Shown piece by piece: positions 1 to 10,700 of a stretch of 64,000 bases of DNA. The stretch's first letter is position 1. Every line of letters starts with the position of its first letter. The notes beneath the pieces were generated by a model. That model did not search any database and was not told the origin of the DNA. It saw only the letters and a list, made by a program, of their open reading frames with translations. The stretch comes from Mesostigma viride (taxonomy: Eukaryota; Streptophyta; Mesostigmatophyceae; Mesostigmatales; Mesostigmataceae), in contig RPFO01000891.1 of assembly GCA_009746045.1 (NCBI GenBank), positions 383,001 through 447,000 of the forward strand. Reading direction: 5' to 3'. Made by a program: the position numbers and the translations under genes.

Positions 1-335
1 TGCGAGCTAAGTGCCCTACTAGCTGCAGGCGTCGTTGCTTAATGGTGCTGGTGATATAGGGCATGCCCTGCATGGTACAGGTCCTCATTGCGGACATGAG
101 CAGCATATCCTATACTCTGAAAATGGAACGCAGCATGCTGGTGACCGCGCCGTCCAGCTTGCGGGCCAGGTCGGCGGTGAGGGTCCACGTCTCGGCCCCA
201 TAGTAACGTGAGAACAGGAAGGACGAGGACCTTGAACAGGTCCTGTTTCTCGATCTTGCCCAGGGGCTTGCGCCACAGGGCCCGGTACTGGCCGGCGTAA
301 AGCGTGCCAGGCGAGGGAGATGCGATGGTCCACAT
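1..335 (-). pseudogene. LINE ORF2 (reverse transcriptase C-terminal region), frameshifted fragment
   Basis: Read on the minus strand, two frames together give peptides that parallel the C-terminal third of the LINE ORF2 found complete at 45218-48687. Matching blocks include LFKVLVL, GAETWTLTADLARKLDGAV, MLRS and, near base 1, IKQRRLQLVGHLA, against IRQRRIAFVGHLA in the intact element. At least two frame changes and a stop separate the blocks, so it is dead. The fragment runs off the left edge of the window; its 3' end lies outside. Identity to the intact copy is only partial, so it belongs to a different, older subfamily. Family assignment is by comparison within the window. Confidence 0.8.
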
Positions 336-354
336 CGACCTCGCAGCTGGGGAG

Positions 355-800
355 CATACTCCTTATAGCTTAGCCCTTGTACAGCCATGCTACGTCCTGG
401 CTCATGCTCAGATTACTTGCCCAGTCGCTCGATCTTGTTATGATATCAAAGGAGACAACCAGCGCAGGCCAGAAATCGGGAGAATCCGGACCATGGTAGC
501 TCGAGCCTGCCGTTATCTTGTCCGCGTTTTCGAGTCGTTCATGATGATGAATATGAAATTATGCATTATTATATTGTTATGATATGCATGCATGCTCACA
601 TGGGTCTTATTGCACCCACAGAACTTGCCGGATTGTCTAAGTGTCCGATTGCAGCTGTGGCATGCCTCGATCTGGCATGAAGAAGAACTTGGGGGTCTCT
701 TCCCTTTATTCCTGTTAATTGTGCACACACATTAATAGCACTTTGGTGCTCCGTGACTCCCCAACGGGAGCGCGAGTTTAATTAATAAATTAATTCATTT
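355..800 (+). repeat. Half-LINE 3'-UTR copy with hairpin and TTAA-type tail
   Basis: This stretch matches the 3' UTR at 39590-39783 and 48838-48977: shared blocks include tgtacagccatgctacgtc, gggtcttattgcacccacag, the GTGGCATGCC motif, and the end hairpin (CTCCC, loop CAAC, GGGAG, near 760-772) followed by a short TTAATTAA-rich tail. A segment around 448-545 also occurs at 37725-37820. It contains no coding region. Confidence 0.7.
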
Positions 801-1600
801 GTGCATGCATGGAAACAGCCACATGCAAACATGACAACCTGAATATAGTAGTAAACCTTTTCCGTTCAAGACCTGGGGCTTCGAAAACAACTTATCCACA
901 GACGTAACATCCCTACAGTGTCATGAAATCTCGGAGAAAGTCAAGCCAGGTGCCTCCTGGGACTGCCAAAACCTATTTTTAGCTGCTTCAATTAACTTGC
1001 CACTAGTAGCTAACTTGTAGCGGCCAAGATTTCAATGTGGGTGCCGTACACGCAATTCTGGATCCTCTTGATGAGCCGACCTTTCAGCTGAGCTATCACT
1101 TGTTGTAAGCTTATTATACAGCTAGCTAGATGTCTGCACATATGATTACGCATCAGTGACCCTCCCTGGCACGGGGGGGAGGGGGTTACCTACGGTCCAC
1201 CAGTTAAGTACCCACAGTTTTAAACTAATAGGTCGTCCGACCAAAATGTGCGTTAAGTTAGCAGTCGGTCATGCATTTAGGTCGGAACCGACGGAGCAAA
1301 AGTCCGACGGAGCAAAAGGGGTCTCCTAAGCAAGCATCATACCGTGCGCATTGCAGTCATAATTCAAGGGCAACTTGACGGTTCCAGATCACTAGCACTA
1401 CTGAGTTTTCGTGCATGGTGCAGGTGCCCGGGCGGCAGGGCCTCAGGACCATATAATTGTTGAAGTTGTACATTCGCGTATACTTTCGACCCGAATGGTG
1501 ATGGAATTTCCTATTGTAATTGATTTTAGCGTAATGGCTTCATGGCCATGGATGCGCGCCTCGCACACTAAGTAGCGGCCATTCATTATTTATAGTGGCT
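801..1600. other. Spacer without recognised feature
   Basis: I see no coding frame or known repeat end here. Two short direct repeats of cggagcaaaag occur near 1291-1318. The rest is unremarkable AT-rich DNA. Confidence 0.5.
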
Positions 1601-1603
1601 AGG

Positions 1604-1918
1604 GAATAAAAAAATTAATTAAATTATAAGATGACTCCGTTGGGAGATCATGTAGCACATATTCCCTTGCTGGATGGATGGAGGCGGGTGAAGCCGCGAA
1701 ACCGAACTAATCTAACTCTAAGCTACTAATCTAATCTAGAAAACCCGAACTACTCTACTCAGCAAACTAAGCGCCTCTTCCTCTTGGGGGGCCGGCCGGG
1801 GGGGCTTGCCCACAACAGGGGCTGGCGTGTGGGCCTGGACAATCGTCTTCCATGCACCTCTTCTTGTTCTCATGCATAGCAGTCCAAGCAAGAGAGAGGG
1901 AGTGAATGCGATGTTCAA
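1604..1918 (-). pseudogene. 5'-truncated LINE: ORF2 C-terminus plus 3' UTR and tail
   Basis: On the minus strand the frame at 1736-1918 encodes WKTIVQAHTPAPVVGKPP, aligning with WKKIVKAHTPDPVGKPP at the end of the intact LINE ORF2 (48600-48660). It is followed by a 3' UTR that also matches, including the hairpin CTCC-CAAC-GGAG near 1632-1643 and an AATT-rich tail at about 1604-1625. Only the last 60 or so codons remain, as expected for a 5'-truncated target-primed insertion. Confidence 0.8.
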
Positions 1919-2155
1919 ATGGGGCTGGGACCACTTTCTAGGGCTATACTAGGGAATACTTGTCTTATGTCTCACCTCTGAGGACCCCGGCGCTGCCGGG
2001 CGGCTCGATCCCCCCCGGCCTTCCCCCCCCCAAGCCCCCCGCACCCACGGCCGGCCCACTGCCCCTGCATGCACCCCCCAGGGCTGCATGGCTGCCAAGC
2101 ACCTAGTGAGCTGTTGCTGTCGTTGTTGTTCTTGTTGCCCATGACGTTGCACATG
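1919..2155. other. Short spacer, GC-rich core
   Basis: C-rich and G-rich runs (1999-2070) and no supported coding frame. It ends in catgg (2156-2160), the left target duplication of gypsy element 1. Confidence 0.5.
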
Positions 2156-2160
2156 CATGG

Positions 2161-2731
2161 TGTTACGTCGCGTAACAATTCGTTGTAGTTACGGACGTAA
2201 ATTAGGTCCTTGGCCTCGGTTGTTCCTAGGTTACGTGCAGTTCTAGTTTGGACATGATTGTCCCCGTAACAGTACTGTGGTATAGTGGGTGCCTTTGGGC
2301 GCCGCGCCGCGTACTATATTAGTGGTCCTTATCCTTTTGTAGAATGTAGTGGACAGGCGTGCATCTGTGCACCTGCTTGTGTTTCTGTGTTTCTGCAGGC
2401 GAGGGCCAGGTCGGCCCGAGCCTGTTGGACCGTTGGTGACCATTTATGCACGTTCCACTCCTTGTGTGGTCACCCGGCGTGTGTTAAATGAATTAGCACA
2501 TATTAGCTTGGGTCACGGCAGTTTAGTTGTGTTTCCTTCCTCTTTTCCTGGAGTAAACGGGTTTGATTAAATGGTCTATGGCATATTACAGTAGTACATA
2601 TGTAAATGCATTGAGATCTGGTTCGTCTCGGTCGTCTTTCGCTAGGGGTGTATATAGAAGCAGCCTCACTAGTTTAGGTAGTATCAGGACAGGTAGAGGT
2701 AGAGGTGGCGGCCGAGGCTTGCGGCGTAACA
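2161..2731 (+). repeat. 5' LTR of gypsy element 1
   Basis: 571 bp, terminal inverted heptamers TGTTACG/CGTAACA. It must carry the promoter of the element; I do not see an unambiguous TATA box, though AT-rich tracts occur. Confidence 0.95.
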
Positions 2732-2732
2732 A

Positions 2733-2747
2733 TGGACTCGGAGGTAG
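2733..2747 (+). other. Primer binding site, gypsy element 1
   Basis: One base after the LTR the sequence reads TGGACTCGGAGGTAG. A PBS starts with TGG, complementary to the CCA end of a tRNA. I cannot name the tRNA. A leader without clear coding content follows to 3258. Confidence 0.6.
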
Positions 2748-3258
2748 TTTAGATAGAGAGCGAGACGACGATCCTTTGCAACATACGTCATTGAATCAAC
2801 CCTTCCGCGGCTGGGAAAAAGAAGACGACACGTACTTGACAGGTAATGGGCGGGTCGCCGTCAAGCTAGGAGGATAGTGCTGCCTGATTCAGGACACGCC
2901 CTGCCTAGACGTTAGACCTGCTCGAAGCGGAAAATCCTTTCGTATATAGCTCCTGCTCCTCGTCTTGTTTCCTTAGAAAGATGGTTTACTGCCGTAGACA
3001 GTTGCTGGTTTTGGTTCGACGATAGAGAGACGGCTAGCGTCTCGTAGATTACCCTTTTTCTGCATCGTGCCTGCTTCGTATTTAGACGACCCTTCGCCGG
3101 ACGCAGAATTCTTGAAACCGGATACTTACGACCACCTGGCGCTGGAAACATCGTCTCTACGTGCGTCGTCAATCTGGTTCGGTTTCAGACACCCGAGATA
3201 AGTCGCCTTCTCCTCGTTCTCCTCATTTGACTGCTCAAGACCTACCAGGTGCGTTACC

Positions 3259-3651
3259 ATGAGCCAACGGCGATCTTTTACTGCTCCTTCCCATTCTTCT
3301 AGCGATAATAGTCTAGCTAAATATTACGTAGTGATTACGCCTCAATGGTCCTCCATTTTCCTTTCTTGGTCCGACGCTAGGAAGATCGTTCAGAATCGTG
3401 TGTATAACGTAATTAGGTATAAGAAATTTATGTCCTTTGAAGAAGCTCAGCAGTTCCTTATAGATCATAGCCAAACAGATTTAGGCCTGCATGTACGCCC
3501 TATTCCTCATGGTCGCCCTCCAGTAGAAGCTCTAGTCTTTGCTACCCCTCCTTCTTCTCCCCCTAAACGGGCTGCATCTGCATCTGCTTCAGATACTCCT
3601 CTCACTTTGGAGTTTGGTTCCCTATCCATTACTGTTGTTAAAAAGGATTGA
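3259..3651 (+). CDS. Viroplasmin / RNase H1 N-terminal-type domain protein in gypsy element 1
   Basis: A 130-residue protein upstream of gag. Residues about 21-70 carry the pattern of the caulimovirus VI / RNase H1 N-terminal domain (hybrid-binding domain): YYVV near 22, then FLSW, then YKKFMSFEEAQQFL. In RNase H1 this small domain binds RNA/DNA hybrids; in caulimoviruses it is found in the inclusion-body protein. The rest is Ser/Pro/Ala-rich. The domain assignment is from remembered consensus and is good by eye; the role in the element is inference (perhaps binding the RNA/DNA intermediate). It ends 93 bases before gag, in a different frame. Few retrotransposons are known to me with this domain as a separate first ORF. 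Confidence 0.7.
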   Translation: MSQRRSFTAPSHSSSDNSLAKYYVVITPQWSSIFLSWSDARKIVQNRVYNVIRYKKFMSFEEAQQFLIDHSQTDLGLHVRPIPHGRPPVEALVFATPPSSPPKRAASASASDTPLTLEFGSLSITVVKKD

Positions 3652-3744
3652 TTTTAATTTTGTTCCTGCTGCAGACCTTCAAGGTTTTTCCTTTTTCTTT
3701 TGTTGCTTTCTTCTTTTGATTCCTATTCCTTTACGTAATTAAAG

Positions 3745-5493
3745 ATGGATCCAGTGGGTGGAGATATGTCGCCTATACCTACCAATAATAATAATAATAC
3801 TACTACTAATAACACTAACAATAACAATACTCGTGGTAACCGACGGGACTCCTTGGAAACGGTACACCATCTCACTCCTCAAGGTATTCTGCGTACCTCA
3901 CCTCCTTCTCCTGTTGCTGGTGGTCGCCGTCGTCCCTCAATTACCCCACCTACCTATGAACAACGTATTTCCCAAGTCAGATTTAGTGAGGAACCTTCCT
4001 TCGTTGTGAACCAGGCCCCTGCCCCTTCTGCAACCTTGGCTCACCCCTCCAGCAGGTCCTCACACACTAACAATGCTCCTAGGCCTCCTTCCCACCCTGT
4101 GCCTTCAATGCCTGCTATTAACACGGGTCGTACCTCGGCCCCTGTCGGCCCTTCTGGGCGCCCTAGTGCAGTTCCCTTTTACCCACCTGCTTCCTGGTCC
4201 TACCCTGAGACGGCCTATGAGGCTGCCCAGGTTCCTACCCGTGTGGCTGATTTAGAAGTTAATAATGATTTCAGTACCATGCCCCTAGATGATAGGAATT
4301 ATGATCATTTTGCCTATTCCTCTCTTCGTGAGCAATATACTGTCCCCTTCTCCTATGGGCACCATCCTGAAACGGTGGCTCCCTCTAGACCCCTACCCAA
4401 GACTTTTCCTATCCCTTCCTTCTATCCCGCTTATGTAGCAGTGGAAGATAGTGGCCCTATGGGAAAAACTGATTCTTCTAATCCCCCTAAGCCTCCTGCT
4501 CTTCCCCTCTTTGCCAACCTTCCTAAGCTGGATGTCAAGTCTACCCCTCAACAGTTTTTCACCTTCATTATGTTGCTCACCCAGAACACAGAGTCCTGGC
4601 AGAACCACAATAGGTGGCGCCTCTCTGATGCTGTACTAGTTCCTCATTATCTTACTACCTGCATTACTCCTGAACTTGCTAACCTCATCCAGTGTGAGTC
4701 TCTTGCCTCTCATGCCTACCCAAACTCTGTAGCAGAATTGTTCAAGCGTTTAGAGAACCATTTAGTCCCTCCCGATGCAGATTGGCAGGATAGATTATCC
4801 TTTGGCACCTTGCAGCAGGGTACCAAGTCCTTCAAAGAATATATGAAAGAGTTTGATGCTCAGATGGTACGAATTAGGGATTTGTCGGGTGCAGAAGTAC
4901 GTGCTCGCTTCCTTCAGGGCCTCAGTAGACCCTTATTGCGTGAAGTCAAGCGCCAGTTCTCTGCCTACCGTTTTACTGACCTGCCCCTCAAGCATGTGCG
5001 CCAGCATCTTTTACGAGTAGCAGATTTCTTCTCCACACCTTCTCTTCCTACCCGTTCCCGTATTAATAATATTAGCCTTACCCCTGAGGAGGAGAACTCC
5101 TATGTAGAAGAATTAGATATCTGTGTGACTGACCTTTCAGCTCTGGATGTCTCTCATATTACCTGCTATCATTGTAAGGAAGTAGGTCATCTTAAACGTG
5201 AGTGCCCCAAGTTCCTTTCGGGTGCTCCCCCTCATCCCGACGCTCGCCCTCCTCGTACCCCTCAGCGTGCTCCTATTCGTCCCACTTCAGGACGCATTCC
5301 TTCAGCTACCCCTAGTAGGCTGAATGCTGTGCAGACAGGATCCCCAGGGTTCCCCTATGATAATCAGGCTCCCGCACCCTCTTCAATCCCTCGTGACCCT
5401 CCAGCAGTGGCTTTTCCGCCAGGGTCTTCTTCGGGGTTCGTTCCTATGGATTTGGGGGGGAGGGGGAACAGTAGGCCTGTCAGCCGGGGGTAA
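3745..5493 (+). CDS. gag: Gag polyprotein, gypsy element 1
   Basis: 582 residues. The N-terminus is Asn/Thr-rich (residues about 10-30) followed by a long Pro/Ser-rich region. The retrotransposon gag core lies around residues 255-430 (for example the block FFTFIMLL and later FLQGLSRPLLREVK). A CCHC zinc knuckle, CYHCKEVGHLKREC, lies near residue 475, followed by a Pro-rich tail. Gag packages the element RNA into virus-like particles; the knuckle binds nucleic acid. The start at 3745 is the first ATG of the frame after the preceding ORF. The protease frame overlaps the 3' end in the +1 frame relative to gag, so gag-pro expression probably needs a frameshift. Confidence 0.9.
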   Translation: MDPVGGDMSPIPTNNNNNTTTNNTNNNNTRGNRRDSLETVHHLTPQGILRTSPPSPVAGGRRRPSITPPTYEQRISQVRFSEEPSFVVNQAPAPSATLAHPSSRSSHTNNAPRPPSHPVPSMPAINTGRTSAPVGPSGRPSAVPFYPPASWSYPETAYEAAQVPTRVADLEVNNDFSTMPLDDRNYDHFAYSSLREQYTVPFSYGHHPETVAPSRPLPKTFPIPSFYPAYVAVEDSGPMGKTDSSNPPKPPALPLFANLPKLDVKSTPQQFFTFIMLLTQNTESWQNHNRWRLSDAVLVPHYLTTCITPELANLIQCESLASHAYPNSVAELFKRLENHLVPPDADWQDRLSFGTLQQGTKSFKEYMKEFDAQMVRIRDLSGAEVRARFLQGLSRPLLREVKRQFSAYRFTDLPLKHVRQHLLRVADFFSTPSLPTRSRINNISLTPEEENSYVEELDICVTDLSALDVSHITCYHCKEVGHLKRECPKFLSGAPPHPDARPPRTPQRAPIRPTSGRIPSATPSRLNAVQTGSPGFPYDNQAPAPSSIPRDPPAVAFPPGSSSGFVPMDLGGRGNSRPVSRG

Positions 5494-5953
5494 CCTGGAC
5501 AGGTCCTTAGATAATACCCCAGATAATAATTTTTGCTTGCCTGTTTTTATAACCTCTGTAGGAGCTGAATCATCCCTACCACTACGTGTGCGTCCTCTTA
5601 TGTTCTTGAATGGTGGCTTAACCGTCCCTCATACTGTTGTAGACCCCTTCCTGCATGCTGATGAACTCTTGAATGTCTCTGTGTTAGTGGATAGCGGTGC
5701 GGCTAGCTCCTTTGTGAGCGAGGCCCTAGTTAGGCGTTTAGGACTAGTCCCTACCCCTCACACAAAAACTGTCACTGTCCATTATGCTGACGGTCGCACC
5801 AGTCATTCCCCGGGTACGGTGTCCCTTCCCCTGGTCATACAAGGATGACGTACGGTCAACCTGACGGCCACTATAGGCCCTATCACTACAGCTGATGTAT
5901 TACTAGGATTAGATTGGCATCAGGATAATAAAATCACTATTAATTATTGTTAA
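5324..5953 (+). pseudogene. Aspartic protease of gypsy element 1, interrupted by an in-frame TGA
   Basis: This frame overlaps the end of gag and contains the retropepsin active-site block VLVDSGAASSF near 5680-5712 and a following flap-like YADG. At 5846-5848 there is TGA, but the same frame stays meaningful beyond it, with TADVLLGLDW near 5890-5920, which is the conserved second half of retropepsins. The frame then stops at TAA (5951-5953), just before the palindromic insertion at 5963. So the protease is split by one nonsense codon and cut off from RT. Readthrough of TGA cannot be excluded but a point mutation is simpler. Confidence 0.75.
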
Positions 5954-5962
5954 TCATCCCAC

Positions 5963-7703
5963 GGTCCTAAATTTAGGACTTTGTCCTAAATCGTCCTAGT
6001 GGTCACTATAACCGAGGTACCGGGGGGGGGGGTCACTATATGGACCGTACCCCATGTGGACCGTACCCGGCATGATGTACCCGACCCGTGGTACCGGCAC
6101 ATGGTACCCGGATTCCGTACCCGGGTACCGGGTATAATGGCGGGAAAGTAGGTACCTCGACCAAAAATATAACCGATTTTGGAGCGAAAAAGTGGGTGCG
6201 GGAATGAAGTGAGGTGGATATGGCGACCTGACAATCGTGGCCGGCGTTTTCACGTGCGTTTATCATTTCGGGCGCCCAGTAGCAAAAACGAAAGGTTGTT
6301 AGTTATGCTTAAAGGCTGTGAATATTTTCTGCGCAAGTTTTTATGTGTAGCGCTGTATCACAGCGGCACAACACAAATGGGTCGCAGATCGCCTGCTCGC
6401 GGAGGGTCGATTTTGGCACAAACATGTTAGTGTATTAGCAATGGTGGTGCGAATCAAGCCAGGAAATTTTTGTGGACGATTTTTATTATAGTCTGGAGTT
6501 TAGAAACGGAGTATTTGACATGGGAGCGCCTGGGCCGTGATATTCTTGCCCGATTTCCATTGTCGACCATGTTTTAGGGACGTTCAGGCTGGGCAGCGAG
6601 CGCACCTTATAGGTCTTAACTTTCGGTATTTCTTGGACCTAGAACGCAGCACAAGCGTGGTTTATATCATTGTCGAACCGGTTGGCCAGCTTTGGTGCGC
6701 TCAGCTCTCGGAAAGCTGACCTCGCTGCGGATTTCAGCGACTTTTTTGCAACCATCTGGAATGAGGCGACGTAAGTAGCAGGTAAGTGCCGGGTTGTCCT
6801 AGATCATGAGTGTAACTGGCAACGCTGTCGTGGTGTTTTGACTCAGCCAGCTATGCCTAAAAAGAGGGGACGCTCTCTGTGCACATAACTGTCACACATA
6901 GTTGGTTTACGTCATACAATTTTTTACGTCTCTATCTTCGTCGTCCGCTGCAGCTAAAACACACATGCGTAAGAGCAGTTTTACTCATGTGTTAGTTATA
7001 AACCATGGTCCTATGGCCTGCAGTCGTTCAGGGTGTTCTCAGACAGTATATACAGTATGGTTTACGTGTTACATGCACCCTGAATTCGCTCACAAAGCGT
7101 TGCATGTTAGCACAACGTTGTTTTGTAACTTGATTTGGCTGCATTCATGTGTTAGTTGCAATGCAAATGCAATGTTTTTTCATCGCTGGGTGGTGGCCAG
7201 CATGTCCGTGATGTCAAAGAAGGTTTGGCATATGCTTAGAGAAAGTTTACCGCAAGGGGTGGGCCATGTTCAAGCCGGGCAACCTCAGCAACCATGCAAC
7301 CCTATATTGCATTACCTGCACCATCTGTGACACCGTTAATCACGCGTATATATAGAGGCAGCCACAGCAGGGTATGGCCTTGTTATACGCTGCCCCGCCA
7401 TCCCAAGGCCTCGTAGGGTCCCCTAGCGCTTGTAAGATGCTCAAGGGACCGTGTGGATAGCATGGTCATGCGTTGACAATAATTGGTCCTAATGGTCCTA
7501 AAACCCACATTTTGGCCAAATTCGCGCTTTGAGGTCTGGCAGGTGGCAGGGCCCATTCATGCACTAAATGTAATTATTTGACCCCAGGTTTTTGATAGAA
7601 ACTAAAAAAGTGTGTTATCTGTCATGGGCACGAATGCCAGGGTCAAATTTTAATGTTTGCATATATATTTTTTAATTCCACTTGGTCCTAAATTTAGGAC
7701 TTT
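5963..7703. mobile_element. 1.7-kb insertion bounded by a palindromic direct repeat
   Basis: The 20-base sequence GGTCCTAAATTTAGGACTTT occurs at 5963-5982 and again at 7684-7703, on either side of about 1.7 kb of non-retroviral sequence that separates the protease and RT frames. Its core GTCCTAAATTTAGGAC is a perfect 16-base palindrome, and further GTCCTAA copies lie just inside each end (5983-6000; 7484-7502). 6043-6140 is rich in GGTACC-type repeats. An open frame at 6902-7330 (142 codons) resembles nothing I know. The repeat may be the target duplication or the element ends; I cannot tell. No superfamily is assigned. It does not behave as an intron, since neither end gives a splice that joins the two frames. 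Confidence 0.65.
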
Positions 7704-10700
7704 TACTGGGAAGATGGACATTATGATACTATGGTCATTTGGTTTCCAGATAGCTCCTACTGGGTACCAGAACGTCATTTTAGATTAGAAAATTTATCCT
7801 TGGTAGATATTACTCCTCCTACACCTGTTGATCCTCCTGTTAGACCTATACCTGAGGTATTAATGTCCAATGACGAGTTACGTTCTGAACTAAAAGAATA
7901 TGGATACTTATTATGTATGTTCCTCCAGTTAGAAGTACAAGAGATACCTATCACTAATAATAGTGTGGATATAGATGTCAATACAGTGGATACAATAGGA
8001 GTGGGATTTACTGAAAATGAAATAGTAAGATACATGGCTGTGATAGATTCCTCAAAAGTATTTGAAGAAAAGACTCCTTCTTATCCTCCTCCTCGTTCTG
8101 TTTTACACCGTGTAGTTATCAAGGACGGTGCAGTTCCTACGCACTCTCCGATGTATAGAATGGGCCCTACAGAATTAAAGGAACTAAAACAGATTTTAGT
8201 ATCACTATTAGAAGCAGGATTGATAGAGCCTAGTAACTCCCCCTACTCCGCTGGTGTCCTGTTAGTTCCTAAACCAAATGGCAAGTTTCGCCTAGTTACT
8301 GATTATAGGAAGCTAAACGATATTACTGTGAAGTCTAAATATCCTCTACCTCGTATTGATGATATATTTAATAAGGTTAAAGGTTCTACCTGTTTCACAG
8401 TACTAGATTGTGCGGATGGTTTTTGGCAACTACGTATAGCTCCTGAGGATTGCCACAAAACCGCCTTTGCTACCCCTTTTGGGCATTACCAGTTTAGAGT
8501 AGCGGCTATGGGACTCTGTAACTCTCCTGCCTCTTTCCAAATGTTAATGAATGAAGTGCTTAGACCTGTTATGGGAAATTCCCACCTTCCTCAAGTGTCC
8601 TCTGATTTAAAGGATCCTTCCTTCTCCTCTGTTTCTTTATCTGAGCATGACCGTTCTTGTGCTCAAGCTTACTTAGATGATATCCTTATTTATTCTCCTG
8701 ATTTTGAAACGCACCTACGTGATTTAAAGAAAGTATTAGAAATCATGGCTGAAAATTCTTTATGGGCGCGCCGTGCTAAAGTTCGCTCTGGTAGAAGTGT
8801 CCCATTCTTAGGGCACGTTCTATCAGATGCCGGGGTCGCTACCGACCCGGATAAGACTAAGTCAATTCAGGAATGGCCTACCCCTACCGACGTTAAAGGT
8901 GTACGTAGTTTTCTAGGAATTGCTTCTTACTATAGGCGTTTTATCCCGCGTTTCGCAACTATAGCAGCTCCTATTAATCATCTATTAAAGAAGGATATCC
9001 CCTTTGTTTGGAGTAGTGAATGTCAGTCGGCTTTTCAGTGTCTAAAATCCCTACTCCTCTCCCCTCCTGTACTCATCCTACCGGATACTACTAAACCCTT
9101 TGTTGTAGCCACAGATGCTAGCAAGGTAGCTATAGGGGGCGTCCTTCTCCAGGATCAGGGTCAGGGCTTACAGCCAATCGAGTATATCTCTAGGACAATG
9201 CTTCCTGCGGAGCGTAACTATCCCGTCCACCAGCAAGAACTATTAGCTGTGGTGTACTGTTGCCACGCGTGGCAGCACTTTCTTAAAGGTGCTCAATTTG
9301 ATGTTTGTCTGAATGAACCCTGTGAGATTGATCCTTATAGATTAGTTATCCAGACAGATCACCGCCCTCTTACCCATCTTCTCTCACAACCCAACCTTAC
9401 CCCTCGTCAAGCGCGCTGGATGGAGTTTTTAGCACAGTTCTCCCCTTTTAAACTTCAGTATGTTAAGGGTGTAGATAACATAGTACCAGATGCACTCTCT
9501 CGTCGTGCAGATTACTCCTTTTTCGAGGACCTTGATGTTCTCAATACTACTCTAGTTCCTACTACTATGGGTGTAACCCCGTATGGTGAACTACCTGATG
9601 ATGAATCCTATGCCTACCTCTTTCATACAGCTGTTCGCATGCCTGATCTCCTTTCTCACGTAGGACTCTCTCTCCCGTGTGAGGCCCTTCCTGTGGTCTC
9701 GGTGGGGGGGGAGGGGAAAAATAAAATTTCTATACCGCTTAGCCATATAGCGACTAGGTCAGGAAAGTCTTATGAACACATAGTCCCTCTAGGACCTCCC
9801 CTTCTCTTTGGCAAGGCGGTAGGAGATCTCTTTAAACCTGTTCTGGATACCTCTGTAGCGATGCCTACCTCTGATCTTGAACGCCTTATTAGTAGATTTA
9901 CGGCCACTGAGCCGGAAGCATTAGCTGCCATTGCTGCCCATCCCCAACAATTAGGCAAGCACCCTTGTAAATTTGTAGGTGGATTTTTATATGTGCAGAT
10001 AGCAGATTCTCCCCCTCAATGGCGCCTGTATGTCCCTCCTATCTGTCGCTCCTCCTTGCTCTTTGAGTTGCATGACTTAGCTGCTCACCAGGGTGGTAAA
10101 CGGGTACGGGACCTAGTAGCCCGCTCTTACTACTGGCCTTCCCTTTTAAAGGATGTAGATGAGTATGTTAGAACCTGTCAATCTTGCCAGGAGATGAAAC
10201 CCAACAATGTAGGACAGATAGCAGAGCCTAGGACCTTACCTGATCCCATCATGCCGTGGGACTCCATTATGATGGATTTTGTAGGACCTTTTAGGAAGAA
10301 TGATAGAGGTAACGCCCAGATCCTTGTTTTTGTAGATCGTTTTACTCGTATGTGTCATCTCGTGCCGTGTCCCTTAGAACTCACCGCACGCGATTGCGCA
10401 CGCCTATACCTTAATAACGTATATAGATATCATGGTTTGAGTAGGCAGTTTATTAGTGATAAGGATAAGTTATTCACTTCTGATTTTTGGCAGCAGTTCT
10501 TCGCTGCTATCGGTACCAAGGTCACCTTCGGTACTGCCTACCACTCCTCCTCGTCTCATTTAGTAGAACGTTTGAATAGGGTAGTGGAAGAAGCTCTGCG
10601 TCACTATGTGAATGGCTCTGGGAGTGATTGGGAGGATTACCTATGTTTGGTAGAGTTTTCCCTTAACAATTGCCCTCAGGCTGCGCATGGTTATACGCCC

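Noticed and set aside
6902-7330. 142-codon protein in the palindromic insertion
   Set aside because: No recognisable domain and Cys/His-rich composition in AT-balanced DNA; not called as a gene.
5949-7697. Intron between protease and RT of gypsy element 1
   Set aside because: Candidate GT near 5949 and AG at 7696-7697 would join the frames out of phase, and the palindromic repeats at the ends suit an insertion better.
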